64,000 nucleotides of DNA from Bradyrhizobium sp. ARR65. GTDB lineage: Bacteria > Pseudomonadota > Alphaproteobacteria > Rhizobiales > Xanthobacteraceae. Of the stretch, positions 42,686-51,374 are shown in pieces. Location of the stretch: positions 1 through 64,000 of the forward strand of contig NZ_AWZU01000013.1 in NCBI RefSeq assembly GCF_000472385.1, written 5' to 3'. A program made the position numbers and the translations under genes. The notes beneath the pieces were generated by a model. The model was not told where the DNA came from, searched no databases, and saw only the letters and a list, made by a program, of their open reading frames with translations. Positions within the stretch are counted from its first letter, which is position 1; the number at the start of each line of letters is the position of its first letter.

Positions 42686-43609
42686 CTATTCGGAAGCGAT
42701 CCAATTTCGAAGCCCGCCGAGTGTGCGAAATCCGTCGGCCGAATAGCATCGAATCGAGGGGACAAAGGTGCGCATCATGTCCGCAAGTGCGGATCCTGGA
42801 CCCAGGTCCAGCACCCTCTCTGCGCCCAATTCCGCAACTGCCTGGAGGGTTGCGGTCCAGTCGATCGGGCGCGCGACCTGGCGCGCCAGTTTTGCCATTG
42901 CGTCGGTTGCCGAAAAGATGCGCTCTCCGTCGCCTCCAGCCAGTAAGATGCGGTTGCTTGCGATGGCCGAATGCGCACTTGAGCCAAGCGTCTGCTGGAA
43001 GGGCCCGCAGGCCTGTTCGAGTTGTGCCGTGTGCGACGCGATCTTCACTGCGAGCAGGCCGGTGCGCGCGGCTCCCTGTGCCGTCGCCTCATCGCAGAGT
43101 TCGGCGACATCGCGCTCGGTGCCCCCGACCACGAAGAGAAGGTTGGGATTGGCGATCGCAATCTCGCAGCGGTGCTTTGCAACCAGGCACTCCAACGTAC
43201 CTTGATCAAGCCCGCGGACATATCCCAGGCGACCGTCGGGTTCGGCCACACTTTCCATGATACGGCCGCGAATATCGGTCAGCCGCAACGCCTCTTCGGC
43301 ACGCCAGATTCCTGCAATGCTCCAGGCGGCCATTTCGCCCACGCTGTAGCCTGCGACTGCGATTGGCTTCGGCAGCACGTCCGCAATGCATGCATGGATT
43401 GCAAGGGCTGCCGTAACCGTCAGAATTTGGCTGATATGATTGGTCGAGAGTTCGTCAGCGTCTCGCGTCAGGACTAACTCGCGCGGATCGTATCCCAGAT
43501 AGGCCTTTGCTGCGACGAAGATCGGTTCTGCGGCCGCTTCATCGGCGATGAGGTCGAAGGTCCTTGACGACAGGTTTCCTTGTCCGCCACAGAGGAGCGC
43601 AAGCATCAC
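42686..43609 (-). CDS. mdcH: Malonate decarboxylase acyltransferase subunit (epsilon)
   Basis: 307 residues. Transfers malonyl from malonyl-CoA to the ACP to start the catalytic cycle. The nucleophile motif AVAGYSVGEMAAWS contains the active Ser, and VRPIDW-like segments and ARQVARPIDWTATLQ fit the AT fold; it begins LALLCGGQGNL. Last gene of the mdc operon; overlaps mdcB by four bases. Confidence 0.92.
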   Translation of the reverse strand: MMLALLCGGQGNLSSRTFDLIADEAAAEPIFVAAKAYLGYDPRELVLTRDADELSTNHISQILTVTAALAIHACIADVLPKPIAVAGYSVGEMAAWSIAGIWRAEEALRLTDIRGRIMESVAEPDGRLGYVRGLDQGTLECLVAKHRCEIAIANPNLLFVVGGTERDVAELCDEATAQGAARTGLLAVKIASHTAQLEQACGPFQQTLGSSAHSAIASNRILLAGGDGERIFSATDAMAKLARQVARPIDWTATLQAVAELGAERVLDLGPGSALADMMRTFVPSIRCYSADGFRTLGGLRNWIASE

Positions 43610-44454
43610 GAGGCCAGCCGGTCAACGAACATGGCCATCGCAAGCAGATCCGCGGCGCCGCCCGGGCTCAAATTGCGTGCCACGAACGCTTGATGAATCT
43701 TGACTGCCCGCGCACGCCAGCCCGCGCATCCAACGCCTCCCAGCGCGAGGAACCCAGATGCGCATGCTTGTGCAAAGCCTAACCCCTCCGATCCGCCGCG
43801 ATGCAACAGATTCGTATCAACGATCGCAGCGATCAGCGCCATGCATGCCTGAATGCGGGCTGCCTCTTCATCATGGGGAGCGATCCTGCGCCCTGCACGC
43901 AATGCGGGAATGGCGATGCGGTAGACCGACGGGAAACCGCAAGCGGCCTCCGCCCGTGCGCCGCCGGCGCCGTAGCGCCGTGCTGCCAAAGCGCCATGGC
44001 TGCGAAGGGGCACCGGGCCCGACATGATGGCTTCGCCCCAGCGTCCGGAAATCAAGCTGCCCAGCGGCTTGCGGATGTTGAAGGCGTTCCGGTACCCGGC
44101 CGCAGCACAGAGGAAGCCCAGGCCGAAAATCGCGCCGCGATGCGTGTTGACGCCGCCAGTCGCCGCGAGCATCGCGCGCTCGGCCGCGATACCGATCGCC
44201 CGCAGCCGCTCCATTCGGGCGCCCGCGGCGCCGGCGATCGCCAGATCTCGAAAGAATGGGCGCAGCGTATCGGCACTTCGACACAGAAGTTCTGCGTCCA
44301 TATCGCTGTGTGAACCAGTATCGACGTGACTGACGAGTCCTGGCTTGGGAAAGGTCTCCACTTCGAGCTTCAGGCAAAGCGTTGCCAGCCTGCCAAGCTG
44401 GTCCGCATGGTCTTCGAACCTCGGCCGCGATTGCCATCGCAGTGCAACGTTCAT
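43606..44454 (-). CDS. mdcB: Triphosphoribosyl-dephospho-CoA synthase
   Basis: 282 residues. Makes the precursor of the ACP prosthetic group. KPGLVSHVDTGSHSDMDAELL and NTHRGAIFGLGFLC are conserved motifs of the CitG/MdcB family. It overlaps mdcH and mdcG by four bases each (ATGA). Confidence 0.93.
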   Translation of the reverse strand: MNVALRWQSRPRFEDHADQLGRLATLCLKLEVETFPKPGLVSHVDTGSHSDMDAELLCRSADTLRPFFRDLAIAGAAGARMERLRAIGIAAERAMLAATGGVNTHRGAIFGLGFLCAAAGYRNAFNIRKPLGSLISGRWGEAIMSGPVPLRSHGALAARRYGAGGARAEAACGFPSVYRIAIPALRAGRRIAPHDEEAARIQACMALIAAIVDTNLLHRGGSEGLGFAQACASGFLALGGVGCAGWRARAVKIHQAFVARNLSPGGAADLLAMAMFVDRLAS

Positions 44455-45098
44455 GGCACTGCGCCGGAGAGAAACGCCGTCCTGGATATGGTCTGGACGG
44501 CGACCGGCCCCTTCACGAGAACGTCGTTCGCGTCAGCAGCGATCAGCTCACGCCATTGCACCCCGCCTGCCGCGCCGACGATCTCTCCGTCCAGTCTCAT
44601 CGGCGCGTGGCGCGCAATCTCGGCGATGGCAGACAGCAGAGCGTTCGTTTCCCTGGCTGACGACAACGGCCAGAGCAAGTCGAGGTCCGAACCATCGGAA
44701 AGATACGGCAGGCCGGTGAGGTGCTGCCAGGCCAGGCTGCCGAACGTGCGGGTCTGCGGCAGAAGGCGGAGGAGGCGATCGATCGTCCCGTGCCAAGCCG
44801 AAGGTGCGGTCGCCGCGGCGTCCGCCAGCAGCGGAGGTGGCGCGCGTTCGATGATCTCGCTTGATGCGAGTGCGACCGCAATGCGCTGCTTTCCGTAGAC
44901 GGGCGGAAGCGACAAGCCGAGCGGAATCATTCCCGCGAGATCGCCGCAACTTCGCCGACGCACGACGAGGGGATTGCCGGCCCGCGCCCAACTCTCGATG
45001 ATCGGCTGCTCGGCGAGTTCCGGACGCTGTGCCAGGATCGCCGTCCAGCCTGCTTTCGACGGCTTCACTATGGTGTGACGGTGTAGAGCTTCAGACAC
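44451..45098 (-). CDS. mdcG: Malonate decarboxylase holo-ACP synthase
   Basis: 215 residues. Attaches the phosphoribosyl-dephospho-CoA group to MdcC. The nucleotidyltransferase-like motif TGLPYLSDGSDLDLLWPLSS provides the GSDLD carboxylates. Overlaps mdcE by 8 bases, indicating coupling. Confidence 0.9.
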   Translation of the reverse strand: MSEALHRHTIVKPSKAGWTAILAQRPELAEQPIIESWARAGNPLVVRRRSCGDLAGMIPLGLSLPPVYGKQRIAVALASSEIIERAPPPLLADAAATAPSAWHGTIDRLLRLLPQTRTFGSLAWQHLTGLPYLSDGSDLDLLWPLSSARETNALLSAIAEIARHAPMRLDGEIVGAAGGVQWRELIAADANDVLVKGPVAVQTISRTAFLSGAVP

Positions 45099-45831
45099 GA
45101 CGCGACTCGGCGGGTGAGTTCACCGCGAGCGAAGTGACGCGCTCGGCAATCTCGGCTGCTTTCAGTCGCCCGCCGCGCGCGGCGCCCAGCCGATCGCGCT
45201 CATCCTGTCCGGCAGGTTGCCCCAGAATCGCCGCGAGCTGCGCTGCCAACGACGTACTGTCGTCCCAAACAAGTTGGATGCCGCCGGTCCGTACCATGTT
45301 GTCGAGCCCTGGGGCAAAGACCGGCGTCGCCTCCGCCTTGGCCTTCAGAACGTCGATCGGCAGCTTGGTCACCCGGGCCATCGACGGCAGATCCATGACC
45401 GCGGGATGTGCGCCGGGAAGCGCGACCAGCTTGCCGGTCGCAAGTGCCGTTGCAATGAACGCACCGGCGGCGCTGCCGCCATAGAGCAGGCCGATGGTGC
45501 GGTGTCCCTCGGCTTCCGCAAGCAGCAAGGTTTTGGCAAGGTGGGCAAGGTATTCGTTGAGGCCGAGCAACTCCTCGCGCCTGCTCATGCGCTGGCTGGC
45601 GGAATCCACCAAGAGCAGGATCGGAGTTTGGTCACCCGATTTGATGATGTCGATCACGCGCCGTGCCAGCGCAATCGCTTCGTCAACACCGAGCGGCAAG
45701 CCCTGCGCAACGCCCAGCACGTGGATCTGGCTGTCTCCAGCCAGAAACCCCTTTCCAGATACGATGCCGCCGGTCAGCGTGATATCGCTTCCGTTCGGGA
45801 AAAGCCCGGCCAGGACTTCATCGAGCGTCAT
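45091..45831 (-). CDS. mdcE: Malonate decarboxylase gamma subunit
   Basis: 246 residues. With MdcD forms the decarboxylase that releases CO2 from malonyl-ACP. Recognisable segments are LDEVLAGLFPNGSDITLTGG, PILLLVDSASQRMSRREELLGL and ALATGKLVALPGAHPAVMDLPS. Overlaps mdcD by 14 bases. Confidence 0.92.
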   Translation of the reverse strand: MTLDEVLAGLFPNGSDITLTGGIVSGKGFLAGDSQIHVLGVAQGLPLGVDEAIALARRVIDIIKSGDQTPILLLVDSASQRMSRREELLGLNEYLAHLAKTLLLAEAEGHRTIGLLYGGSAAGAFIATALATGKLVALPGAHPAVMDLPSMARVTKLPIDVLKAKAEATPVFAPGLDNMVRTGGIQLVWDDSTSLAAQLAAILGQPAGQDERDRLGAARGGRLKAAEIAERVTSLAVNSPAESRRV

Positions 45832-46735
45832 CGGCGTTCTCCCTCTTATCCGCCGCGCGGCGAAGATACTCTTCAGTGGGAAGCCCGGGGATTTCCGCTG
45901 GCTTGTCGATACCGACCGCCTGCCAGATCTCGACAGCGTCGTTGGCTTCGCCGAAGTGCTTCAACCGCCGTTCGAGTCGCCGCTGCTCAGCTTCAATCAT
46001 CGGGAGATCGCACCGGGCCTGGCACTGGAGCGCTTCGATCGATGCCTGGCGGAAAGCGGATGCGTCATCATCAACGAATATGTCGGCGCCGCCGATCAGA
46101 TAGCGATGTTTGCCACCCATCGTGCGCCACACGAGAGCTCGGTCGCGCGAGTCGAACTCCTCGACGCCTTTGTTGGTTTCGATGACCTCGGGGCCGCTGA
46201 CACTGATCCGACCTTGTTCCGATACGATCAAGCTCGAGCAGGTGCCGGCGATCAGGCTGCCGCCGCCATAGCATCCGGCGCGTCCTCCGATCAGCCCGAT
46301 GACTCTGACGCCCGCTCGCCGTGCTTCGATGACCGCGCGCATGATTTCCGCAATCGCGAGTTCGCCGGCATTCGCCTCCTGAAGACGCACGCCGCCCGTG
46401 TCGAACAGGATCAGCACGTTCTGGCCCAGCATGCGAGCGGCGCGTAGCAGGCCGGTGAGCTTCGCGCCATGGACTTCACCGAAAGCGCCACCCATGAAGC
46501 GCCCCTCCTGCGCGGCGAGAAGTACCGGCAACCCGCCGAGGCGGCCGCGGCCGACAATGATGCCGTCGTCGAATTGCCGGGGAAGGTCGAAGATCGGGAG
46601 ATGCGGACTCGTTTCGCGCTGCTCAGGGCCGATGAATTCGCTGAAGCTGCGGGGATCGAGGAGGGCGTCGATGCGCTGGCGCGCACCTGCTTCGTACCAG
46701 CTCAGCGAGCTCGTGTTGGCGGTAGCGGCTGTCAT
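45818..46735 (-). CDS. mdcD: Malonate decarboxylase beta subunit
   Basis: 305 residues of the crotonase-like carboxyltransferase fold. It starts with an SWYEAGARQRIDALLDPRSF segment and has LFDTGGVRLQEANAGELAIAE, GRAGCYGGGSLIAGTCSSL and ISVSGPEVIET. Partner of MdcE. Overlaps mdcC by four bases (ATGA). Confidence 0.93.
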   Translation of the reverse strand: MTAATANTSSLSWYEAGARQRIDALLDPRSFSEFIGPEQRETSPHLPIFDLPRQFDDGIIVGRGRLGGLPVLLAAQEGRFMGGAFGEVHGAKLTGLLRAARMLGQNVLILFDTGGVRLQEANAGELAIAEIMRAVIEARRAGVRVIGLIGGRAGCYGGGSLIAGTCSSLIVSEQGRISVSGPEVIETNKGVEEFDSRDRALVWRTMGGKHRYLIGGADIFVDDDASAFRQASIEALQCQARCDLPMIEAEQRRLERRLKHFGEANDAVEIWQAVGIDKPAEIPGLPTEEYLRRAADKRENADDAR

Positions 46736-47049
46736 GCTTCCGGCTCCTCGATCATGCGGACGCCTTGCGCGAGGCGCAACGCCACGGTGTCGGGTCTAGC
46801 ACCACCGTCGTTGACGGAAACCCGCAAGCCGCCGGCGGCCCGGCGCGTGACGAAGTCGCGGACCACCGCTTCCCATACCGCGCCGAAACCATGGGCCGCT
46901 GTAGCGATCTCGATGATGCAGACGTCCGGCGGCAGTACCCGCTCCAGCAGGACCTCGAGATTGCCCGAGGCGACGACGCCGACGATCGCCTGTGCGCGGG
47001 TCCCCCTCGCGCGGTTCGGAGCGTTCAGTTTGAAGTTGAGCTTCTCCAT
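46732..47049 (-). CDS. mdcC: Malonate decarboxylase acyl-carrier protein (delta)
   Basis: 105 residues. Carries the prosthetic group. The attachment site is the Ser in VASGNLEVLLE (about residue 28). Shares its stop/start with mdcD and lies 15 bases after mdcA. Small size and motif are diagnostic. Confidence 0.92.
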   Translation of the reverse strand: MEKLNFKLNAPNRARGTRAQAIVGVVASGNLEVLLERVLPPDVCIIEIATAAHGFGAVWEAVVRDFVTRRAAGGLRVSVNDGGARPDTVALRLAQGVRMIEEPEA

Positions 47050-47064
47050 ACGAGGGCCTCACGC

Positions 47065-48711
47065 TCACCAGTTGCGGAAGCGGGTGGGTGGGCGATAGAG
47101 CCCGCCGGATGCCAGCATGAGATCCTTGATCGAGCGGGCCGCGAGGAGGCTGCGGTCGGCGTCGAGCGGATCGATGTCGAGATCTTCGGGACGTCGGATC
47201 ACGCCGCGCTCCCGCAGCCGCTCGACCATCCTGGGATCTCGGGCCCGGCCGATATCGGTATAGCCCGCGACGCCGCGTATCGCCTGCTCGCGCTCGTCCC
47301 TGTTTCGGCACAGAAGCAGATTGGCGATTCCTTCTTCTGTGACGATATGCGTGACATCGTCGGAGTAGACCATCACAGGTGCAAGATCGAGATCGAGTTC
47401 GCGCGCGAGTTCGAGCGCATCCAACCGCTCAACAAAAAGCGGGACGTTGCGGTCACCGAAGGTCTCGCCAATCTGCACCACGAGCTTCCGGCCGCGGCGC
47501 AGCGGAGCGAGGGAGTCCGGTGCCGCCTCGGCACCGGCCTTGAGCCAAGGCTCGCTTGGATGGCGGCGGCCCCGTGGATCGGAGCCCATATTGGGCGCGC
47601 CACCGAATCCGGCGATGCGATTGGTCGTCACCGTCGAGCTGTGTCCATCGAGATCGATCTGGAGCGTCGATCCTATGAACATGTCGCAGGCATAGAGGCC
47701 AGCCGTCTGGCAGAAGGCGCGGTTGGATCGCAGTGACCCGTCGGGCCCCGTGAAGAAGATGTCCGGGCGCGCCGCGACATAATCCTCCATGCCGACTTCC
47801 GATCCAAAGCAGTGAATTTGCTCGACCCATCCGGATTCAATCGCTGGAATAAGCGTCGGGTGCGGATTGAGCGCGAAGTGAGTGCAGATCTTGCCCTTGA
47901 GGCCGAGCCGCTCGCCATAGGTCGGCAGCAAGAGTTCGATCGCGGCCGTGTTGAAGCCGATTCCATGGTTGAGCCGGCGCACGCCGTAGGGTGCGTAGAT
48001 TCCCTTGATGGCGAGCATCGCCGTCAGGATTTGAGTCTCGGTGATGGCCGCCGGATCGCGGGTGAAGAGTGGCTCGACATAGAACGGCTTGCCTGCTTCG
48101 ACCACGAAATGCACGAGGTCGCCGGGAATATCAACGCGCGGCACCTTGTCGACGATCTCGGTCACTTGGGCCACGACCAGCCCGTTCTTGTAACTCGTCG
48201 CCTCGACGACGGTCGGGGTGTCTTCGGTATTGGGCCCCGTGTAGAGGTTGCCGTGCTTGTCGGCGCTCACCGCAGCGATCAGGGCGACTTGCGGCGTGAG
48301 ATCGATGAAGTAGCGGGCGAACAGCTCCAGGTAGGTGTGGACGGCGCCGAGCTCGATCTTGCCGCCGAACAGCATACGCGCAATGCGCGCCGACTGCGGA
48401 CCGGAGTAGGAGAAGTCGAGCCGACGCGCGATGCCCTTTTCGAAGATGTCGAGATGGGCGGGCAGCACCACGCCTGACTGGACCATATGCAGATCGCGAA
48501 TGTCACGGGAATCGAGGTCGGCCAGAGCCGAGGCGAGGATATCGGCCTGCTTTTGATTGTCTCCCTCGAGGCACACCCGATCGCCGCTCCTGATCACCGC
48601 TTTCAGGAACTCGGGAAGTTCCGGGATTGGGACGATCTTTCCTGCTGCGTGCCGTCTGCCGGCCGCCAGGCGCTCTCCCAGAGCTCTCTTTTGCATACCC
48701 CAATCGTTCAT
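47065..48711 (-). CDS. mdcA: Malonate decarboxylase alpha subunit (acetyl-ACP:malonate transferase)
   Basis: 548 residues from the ATG at 48711 (AGGAG six bases upstream). It exchanges acetyl and malonyl on MdcC. Conserved parts are IRSGDRVCLEGDNQKQADILA, the PAHLDIFEKGIARRLDF stretch, DFSYSGPQSARIARML and IQHTIAGFGGAPNMGSDPRGRRHP-like (here TNRIAGFGGAPNMGSDPRG). First gene of the mdcACDEGBH operon. A shorter alternative ATG lies at 48726. No malonate carrier follows in the operon. Confidence 0.94.
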   Translation of the reverse strand: MNDWGMQKRALGERLAAGRRHAAGKIVPIPELPEFLKAVIRSGDRVCLEGDNQKQADILASALADLDSRDIRDLHMVQSGVVLPAHLDIFEKGIARRLDFSYSGPQSARIARMLFGGKIELGAVHTYLELFARYFIDLTPQVALIAAVSADKHGNLYTGPNTEDTPTVVEATSYKNGLVVAQVTEIVDKVPRVDIPGDLVHFVVEAGKPFYVEPLFTRDPAAITETQILTAMLAIKGIYAPYGVRRLNHGIGFNTAAIELLLPTYGERLGLKGKICTHFALNPHPTLIPAIESGWVEQIHCFGSEVGMEDYVAARPDIFFTGPDGSLRSNRAFCQTAGLYACDMFIGSTLQIDLDGHSSTVTTNRIAGFGGAPNMGSDPRGRRHPSEPWLKAGAEAAPDSLAPLRRGRKLVVQIGETFGDRNVPLFVERLDALELARELDLDLAPVMVYSDDVTHIVTEEGIANLLLCRNRDEREQAIRGVAGYTDIGRARDPRMVERLRERGVIRRPEDLDIDPLDADRSLLAARSIKDLMLASGGLYRPPTRFRNW

Positions 48712-48751
48712 TGTCGCTCCTGGCATGCGTCGTCAGCTGCGCCTAGGGGAT

Positions 48752-48856
48752 TTTGTATGCGTATTTTGAATGTATGTCAATTTGTGTATGCAAAATACTG
48801 GTAATCACAATTATTTGCACGCATGGGAGGAAATTTGCGATGCTCGTGCATACAAT
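48752..48856. promoter_or_regulatory. Divergent mdc/GntR promoter region with repeated sites
   Basis: Half-sites TTTGTATGC (48752-48760), GTGTATGC (48784-48791) and GCATACAAT (48848-48856) recur. GTATTTTG (48761-48768) and CAAAATAC (48791-48798) form an 8-base inverted pair. GntR regulators of malonate use (MdcY-type) bind ATTGTATACAAT-like sites, so these are credible operators of the divergent GntR protein. Confidence 0.65.
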
Positions 48857-48915
48857 CTGTATCCCGCGAAACCTCCGTCCTCCCTTTCGCGGTGCCCCCG
48901 ATCACAGGAAACCAA

Positions 48916-49650
48916 ATGACACGTTTGTTTGAAGTCACAGCCGAGGCGGAAGCGGACGGGGGCCTTCTCTCCGATCGCATCCGCAACGCGCTGACTGATG
49001 AGATTGCATCCGGCGCACTCGCGGCCGGTTCAGCACTGGAAGAGCAACAGCTTGCCGATCGCTTTGGGGCGTCGCGCACGCCGGTGCGGGAGGCTCTTCG
49101 CCAACTCGTGGTCAGCGGCCTGGTGGAAGTGCGCGGACGTCGCGGTGTCGTCGTTGCGCGAATGACTCCCGAACGCATCATGGACATGTTCGAGACCAGC
49201 GCGGAGGCGGAAGCCATGTGCGTCAGACTTGCGACCTATCGCATGACGCCGCTCGAGCGCAGCCATCTGATCGAGCTTCACGAAGCCTCGCGGGCTATGG
49301 TCGAGGCTAGCAATGTCGACGCCTATGACGCGTTCAACCGAGAGTTCCACGAATGCATCTACCGGGCGACGCACAATTCCTTCCTGGCCGAGCAGGCGCA
49401 AGCTGTCCGTTCGCGGCTCAGCGGCTTCCGCCGCACGCAGTTGCGTCAGGGCGACCGTATCAGGCGGTCTCGGGAGGAGCACGAGGCCATCATGCAGGCG
49501 ATCGCGGAGGGGGACGGCGATACCGCGGCGCGTCGCATGCGTGCCCATATGCTCAATGCCGCCACGGCACTCAGGCGCTATATTGATGATCGCTTCGGCG
49601 GAGCGGGATCGCGCGGAGAGGCCGAGGACTCGGCGCCGGATGGTGTCTAG
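48916..49650 (+). CDS. GntR-family regulator of malonate use (MdcY/MatR-like)
   Basis: 244 residues from the ATG at 48916, behind CAGGAAACC. The winged helix has IRNALTDEIASGALAAGSALEE and FGASRTPVREALRQLVVSGLVE with GRRGVVV, then an FCD-type helical domain. Divergent from mdcA, with shared half-sites in between. Malonate operons in other bacteria use LysR (MdcR) or GntR (MdcY, MatR); here the GntR type applies. Probably derepresses mdc in response to malonate. Confidence 0.85.
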   Translation: MTRLFEVTAEAEADGGLLSDRIRNALTDEIASGALAAGSALEEQQLADRFGASRTPVREALRQLVVSGLVEVRGRRGVVVARMTPERIMDMFETSAEAEAMCVRLATYRMTPLERSHLIELHEASRAMVEASNVDAYDAFNREFHECIYRATHNSFLAEQAQAVRSRLSGFRRTQLRQGDRIRRSREEHEAIMQAIAEGDGDTAARRMRAHMLNAATALRRYIDDRFGGAGSRGEAEDSAPDGV

Positions 49651-49744
49651 CTGGCGGACGGGACGAGGGGCGGAGAATCGTGGATCCGTCGCGATCCACC
49701 GGAGTGCTATTTGGCTCGTTTTGCCAATTCGGTCGCAAGTACCG

Positions 49745-50386
49745 TCACGTCTGGGTTCGATGCACGGAAGTCAACGGCTCGCCGCGTAGCCAGCCTTGGC
49801 CCAATGCGTAAAGTGCTTCGATTTCCGGGCCTCTCAAGCCGGGCATGTCTTTCTTAACGGGATATCCGATCTGAGACTGCATATAAGCCAGGTGGCGATA
49901 GCCGATTGGAAACTGCGAAAGCAGGCTGCCGTCGAGCTTCAACGAGGCGCTGGGATCGACCGGATCGATTCGGTCCTTCTCATAGATGGGTTGGCGCAGC
50001 ACCAAACCCCAACGACCCCAACGCTTCTCCAGGAAATCATAGAACCGCCCCGTGCAAACGACGTCGCAAATCACTCCATGAACCTGGGCTCTCTGGGAGA
50101 TCGTCATCTTCGTCTGCGCAATCGCGCGTTCACCTGAAAGATCGATCGAAGTGCCCCCAAGGAAATGGAGAATGCTGACGCCCCGATTCCAGCCTTCGAT
50201 GGACGCCTCGATGAACTCGTCCGCCGTTCCCTGTTTCCAGGTGGCATTCATGCGCCCGTCATCGTGCCACACGGTTCGAAAGCGTTCCCAATCGCCGGCA
50301 TCACGCCAGATCGCCCAGTTCTCGATCAAGTCGCGAATTGAGCGGCGGTCTCTCTCTTCAGAAGGAACAGTGGCTTCGTTGGTCAT
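49745..50386 (-). CDS. SnoaL-like (NTF2-fold) protein
   Basis: 213 residues from the ATG at 50386 (GGGAG site). It has IRDLIENWAIWRDAGDWERFRTVW, WHDDGRMNATWKQG and YDFLEKRWGRWGLVLRQPIYEKD, matching NTF2/SnoaL proteins in the style of ring-hydroxylating-dioxygenase small subunits and polyketide cyclases. Family members often have enzymatic or ligand-binding roles. The specific role is unknown. Not in an operon with anything recognisable. Confidence 0.72.
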   Translation of the reverse strand: MTNEATVPSEERDRRSIRDLIENWAIWRDAGDWERFRTVWHDDGRMNATWKQGTADEFIEASIEGWNRGVSILHFLGGTSIDLSGERAIAQTKMTISQRAQVHGVICDVVCTGRFYDFLEKRWGRWGLVLRQPIYEKDRIDPVDPSASLKLDGSLLSQFPIGYRHLAYMQSQIGYPVKKDMPGLRGPEIEALYALGQGWLRGEPLTSVHRTQT

Positions 50387-50696
50387 TGCTTGGACTCCCG
50401 TGCTACATCCGAAGAACTGAACTTGCCTCACCAGGGGAGGCTTCGCCATGTCCGCGCGGTGTCCTTCTTGTAGCAAGCGAGCGCTTCTGTGGCGCTGGTA
50501 TCCTCGTCCAGCCGCGGCATAGTCGTGCAGGACGATATTGCGGCTGGCAAGCTCGTGCCGGCGCCGATTGACTGGGAGCCCGCCGCTATTGAACTCAACC
50601 ATCGCCGACCAGAATCGGGCCTGGTTGTCGGCGAAGCTCAAAGTGTTCTGCCGTCTATTCGTTATCGTAGTCCACACAAGCAGGGTGCTGGTTCAG
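50387..50696. other. No gene; possible trace of a LysR effector domain
   Basis: Nothing convincing is encoded here. A plus-strand reading at 50516-50602 (GIVVQDDIAAGKLVPAPIDW) resembles the last part of a LysR effector domain, but without a start or the rest. The tail of the preceding minus-strand frame is open but low-complexity. Best treated as intergenic. Confidence 0.45.
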
Positions 50697-51167
50697 GTGC
50701 GAGTTGGAGTCATTTCGGATACCCACGGCCTCCTACGTCCAGAGGCTGTGCAACGCCTCGCCGGAGTAGCGCAAATCATCCACGCCGGCGATATCGGTCG
50801 GCCGGAGATCATCGCCGAGCTGCGCCGAATCGCGCCCGTGATAGCGATCAGAGGGAATGTCGATACCGCTCACTGGGCGGAATGTTATCCCGACACCAGG
50901 ATGGTAAAACTCGGCGGACGCTCGATCTACGTCCTGCATGATATCCATCAACTGCAGCTCGATCCGGCATCGAGCGGAGTTGACGTGGTCATCTCTGGCC
51001 ACTCGCACCGGCCCCGGATCGAGACCATTGGCGGTGTGCTCTACCTTAATCCCGGAAGTGCAGGGCCACGGCGCTTTAACTTGCCTGTCACTCTGGCAAT
51101 ACTGCAGCTGACCGAGAGCGGGCTTCGGCCATTCCTTCACGATCTTGGTTCTGCCAGCCCCCGCTAG
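50697..51167 (+). CDS. YfcE-like metallophosphoesterase
   Basis: 156 residues from a GTG at 50697, the start chosen for family length. Motifs: GVISDTHGLL (Asp and His ligands), IIHAGDIGRPEII, AIRGNVDT, VVISGHSHRP and YLNPGSAGPRR, complete for the YfcE/MJ0936 family of Mn-dependent phosphodiesterases. The substrate is unknown. An upstream extension would start in a low-similarity Arg-rich segment. Confidence 0.87.
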   Translation: MRVGVISDTHGLLRPEAVQRLAGVAQIIHAGDIGRPEIIAELRRIAPVIAIRGNVDTAHWAECYPDTRMVKLGGRSIYVLHDIHQLQLDPASSGVDVVISGHSHRPRIETIGGVLYLNPGSAGPRRFNLPVTLAILQLTESGLRPFLHDLGSASPR

Positions 51168-51374
51168 TCTGGTCCGGTCCGTTGCGCCCGAGTTCCATCT
51201 GGCGGCTTATCGCGACTTGAAAGACAATTCGCGCCAGCTCCCTATCCAACGGTCAACAATCGCGACTGCCGTGTGGACATAGGGCAGTGACGTCCTTATG
51301 CGTTGTCAAATATCGGGCGAGCGGCAATATGCTGCTCTGTCGAAACACGAGCGGGGCCGAAATTGTCGCGGAGT

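Noticed and set aside
46765..47736. 323-residue plus-strand open frame antisense to mdcC and mdcA
   Set aside because: Antisense shadow; mdc subunits on the other strand are complete and in operon order.
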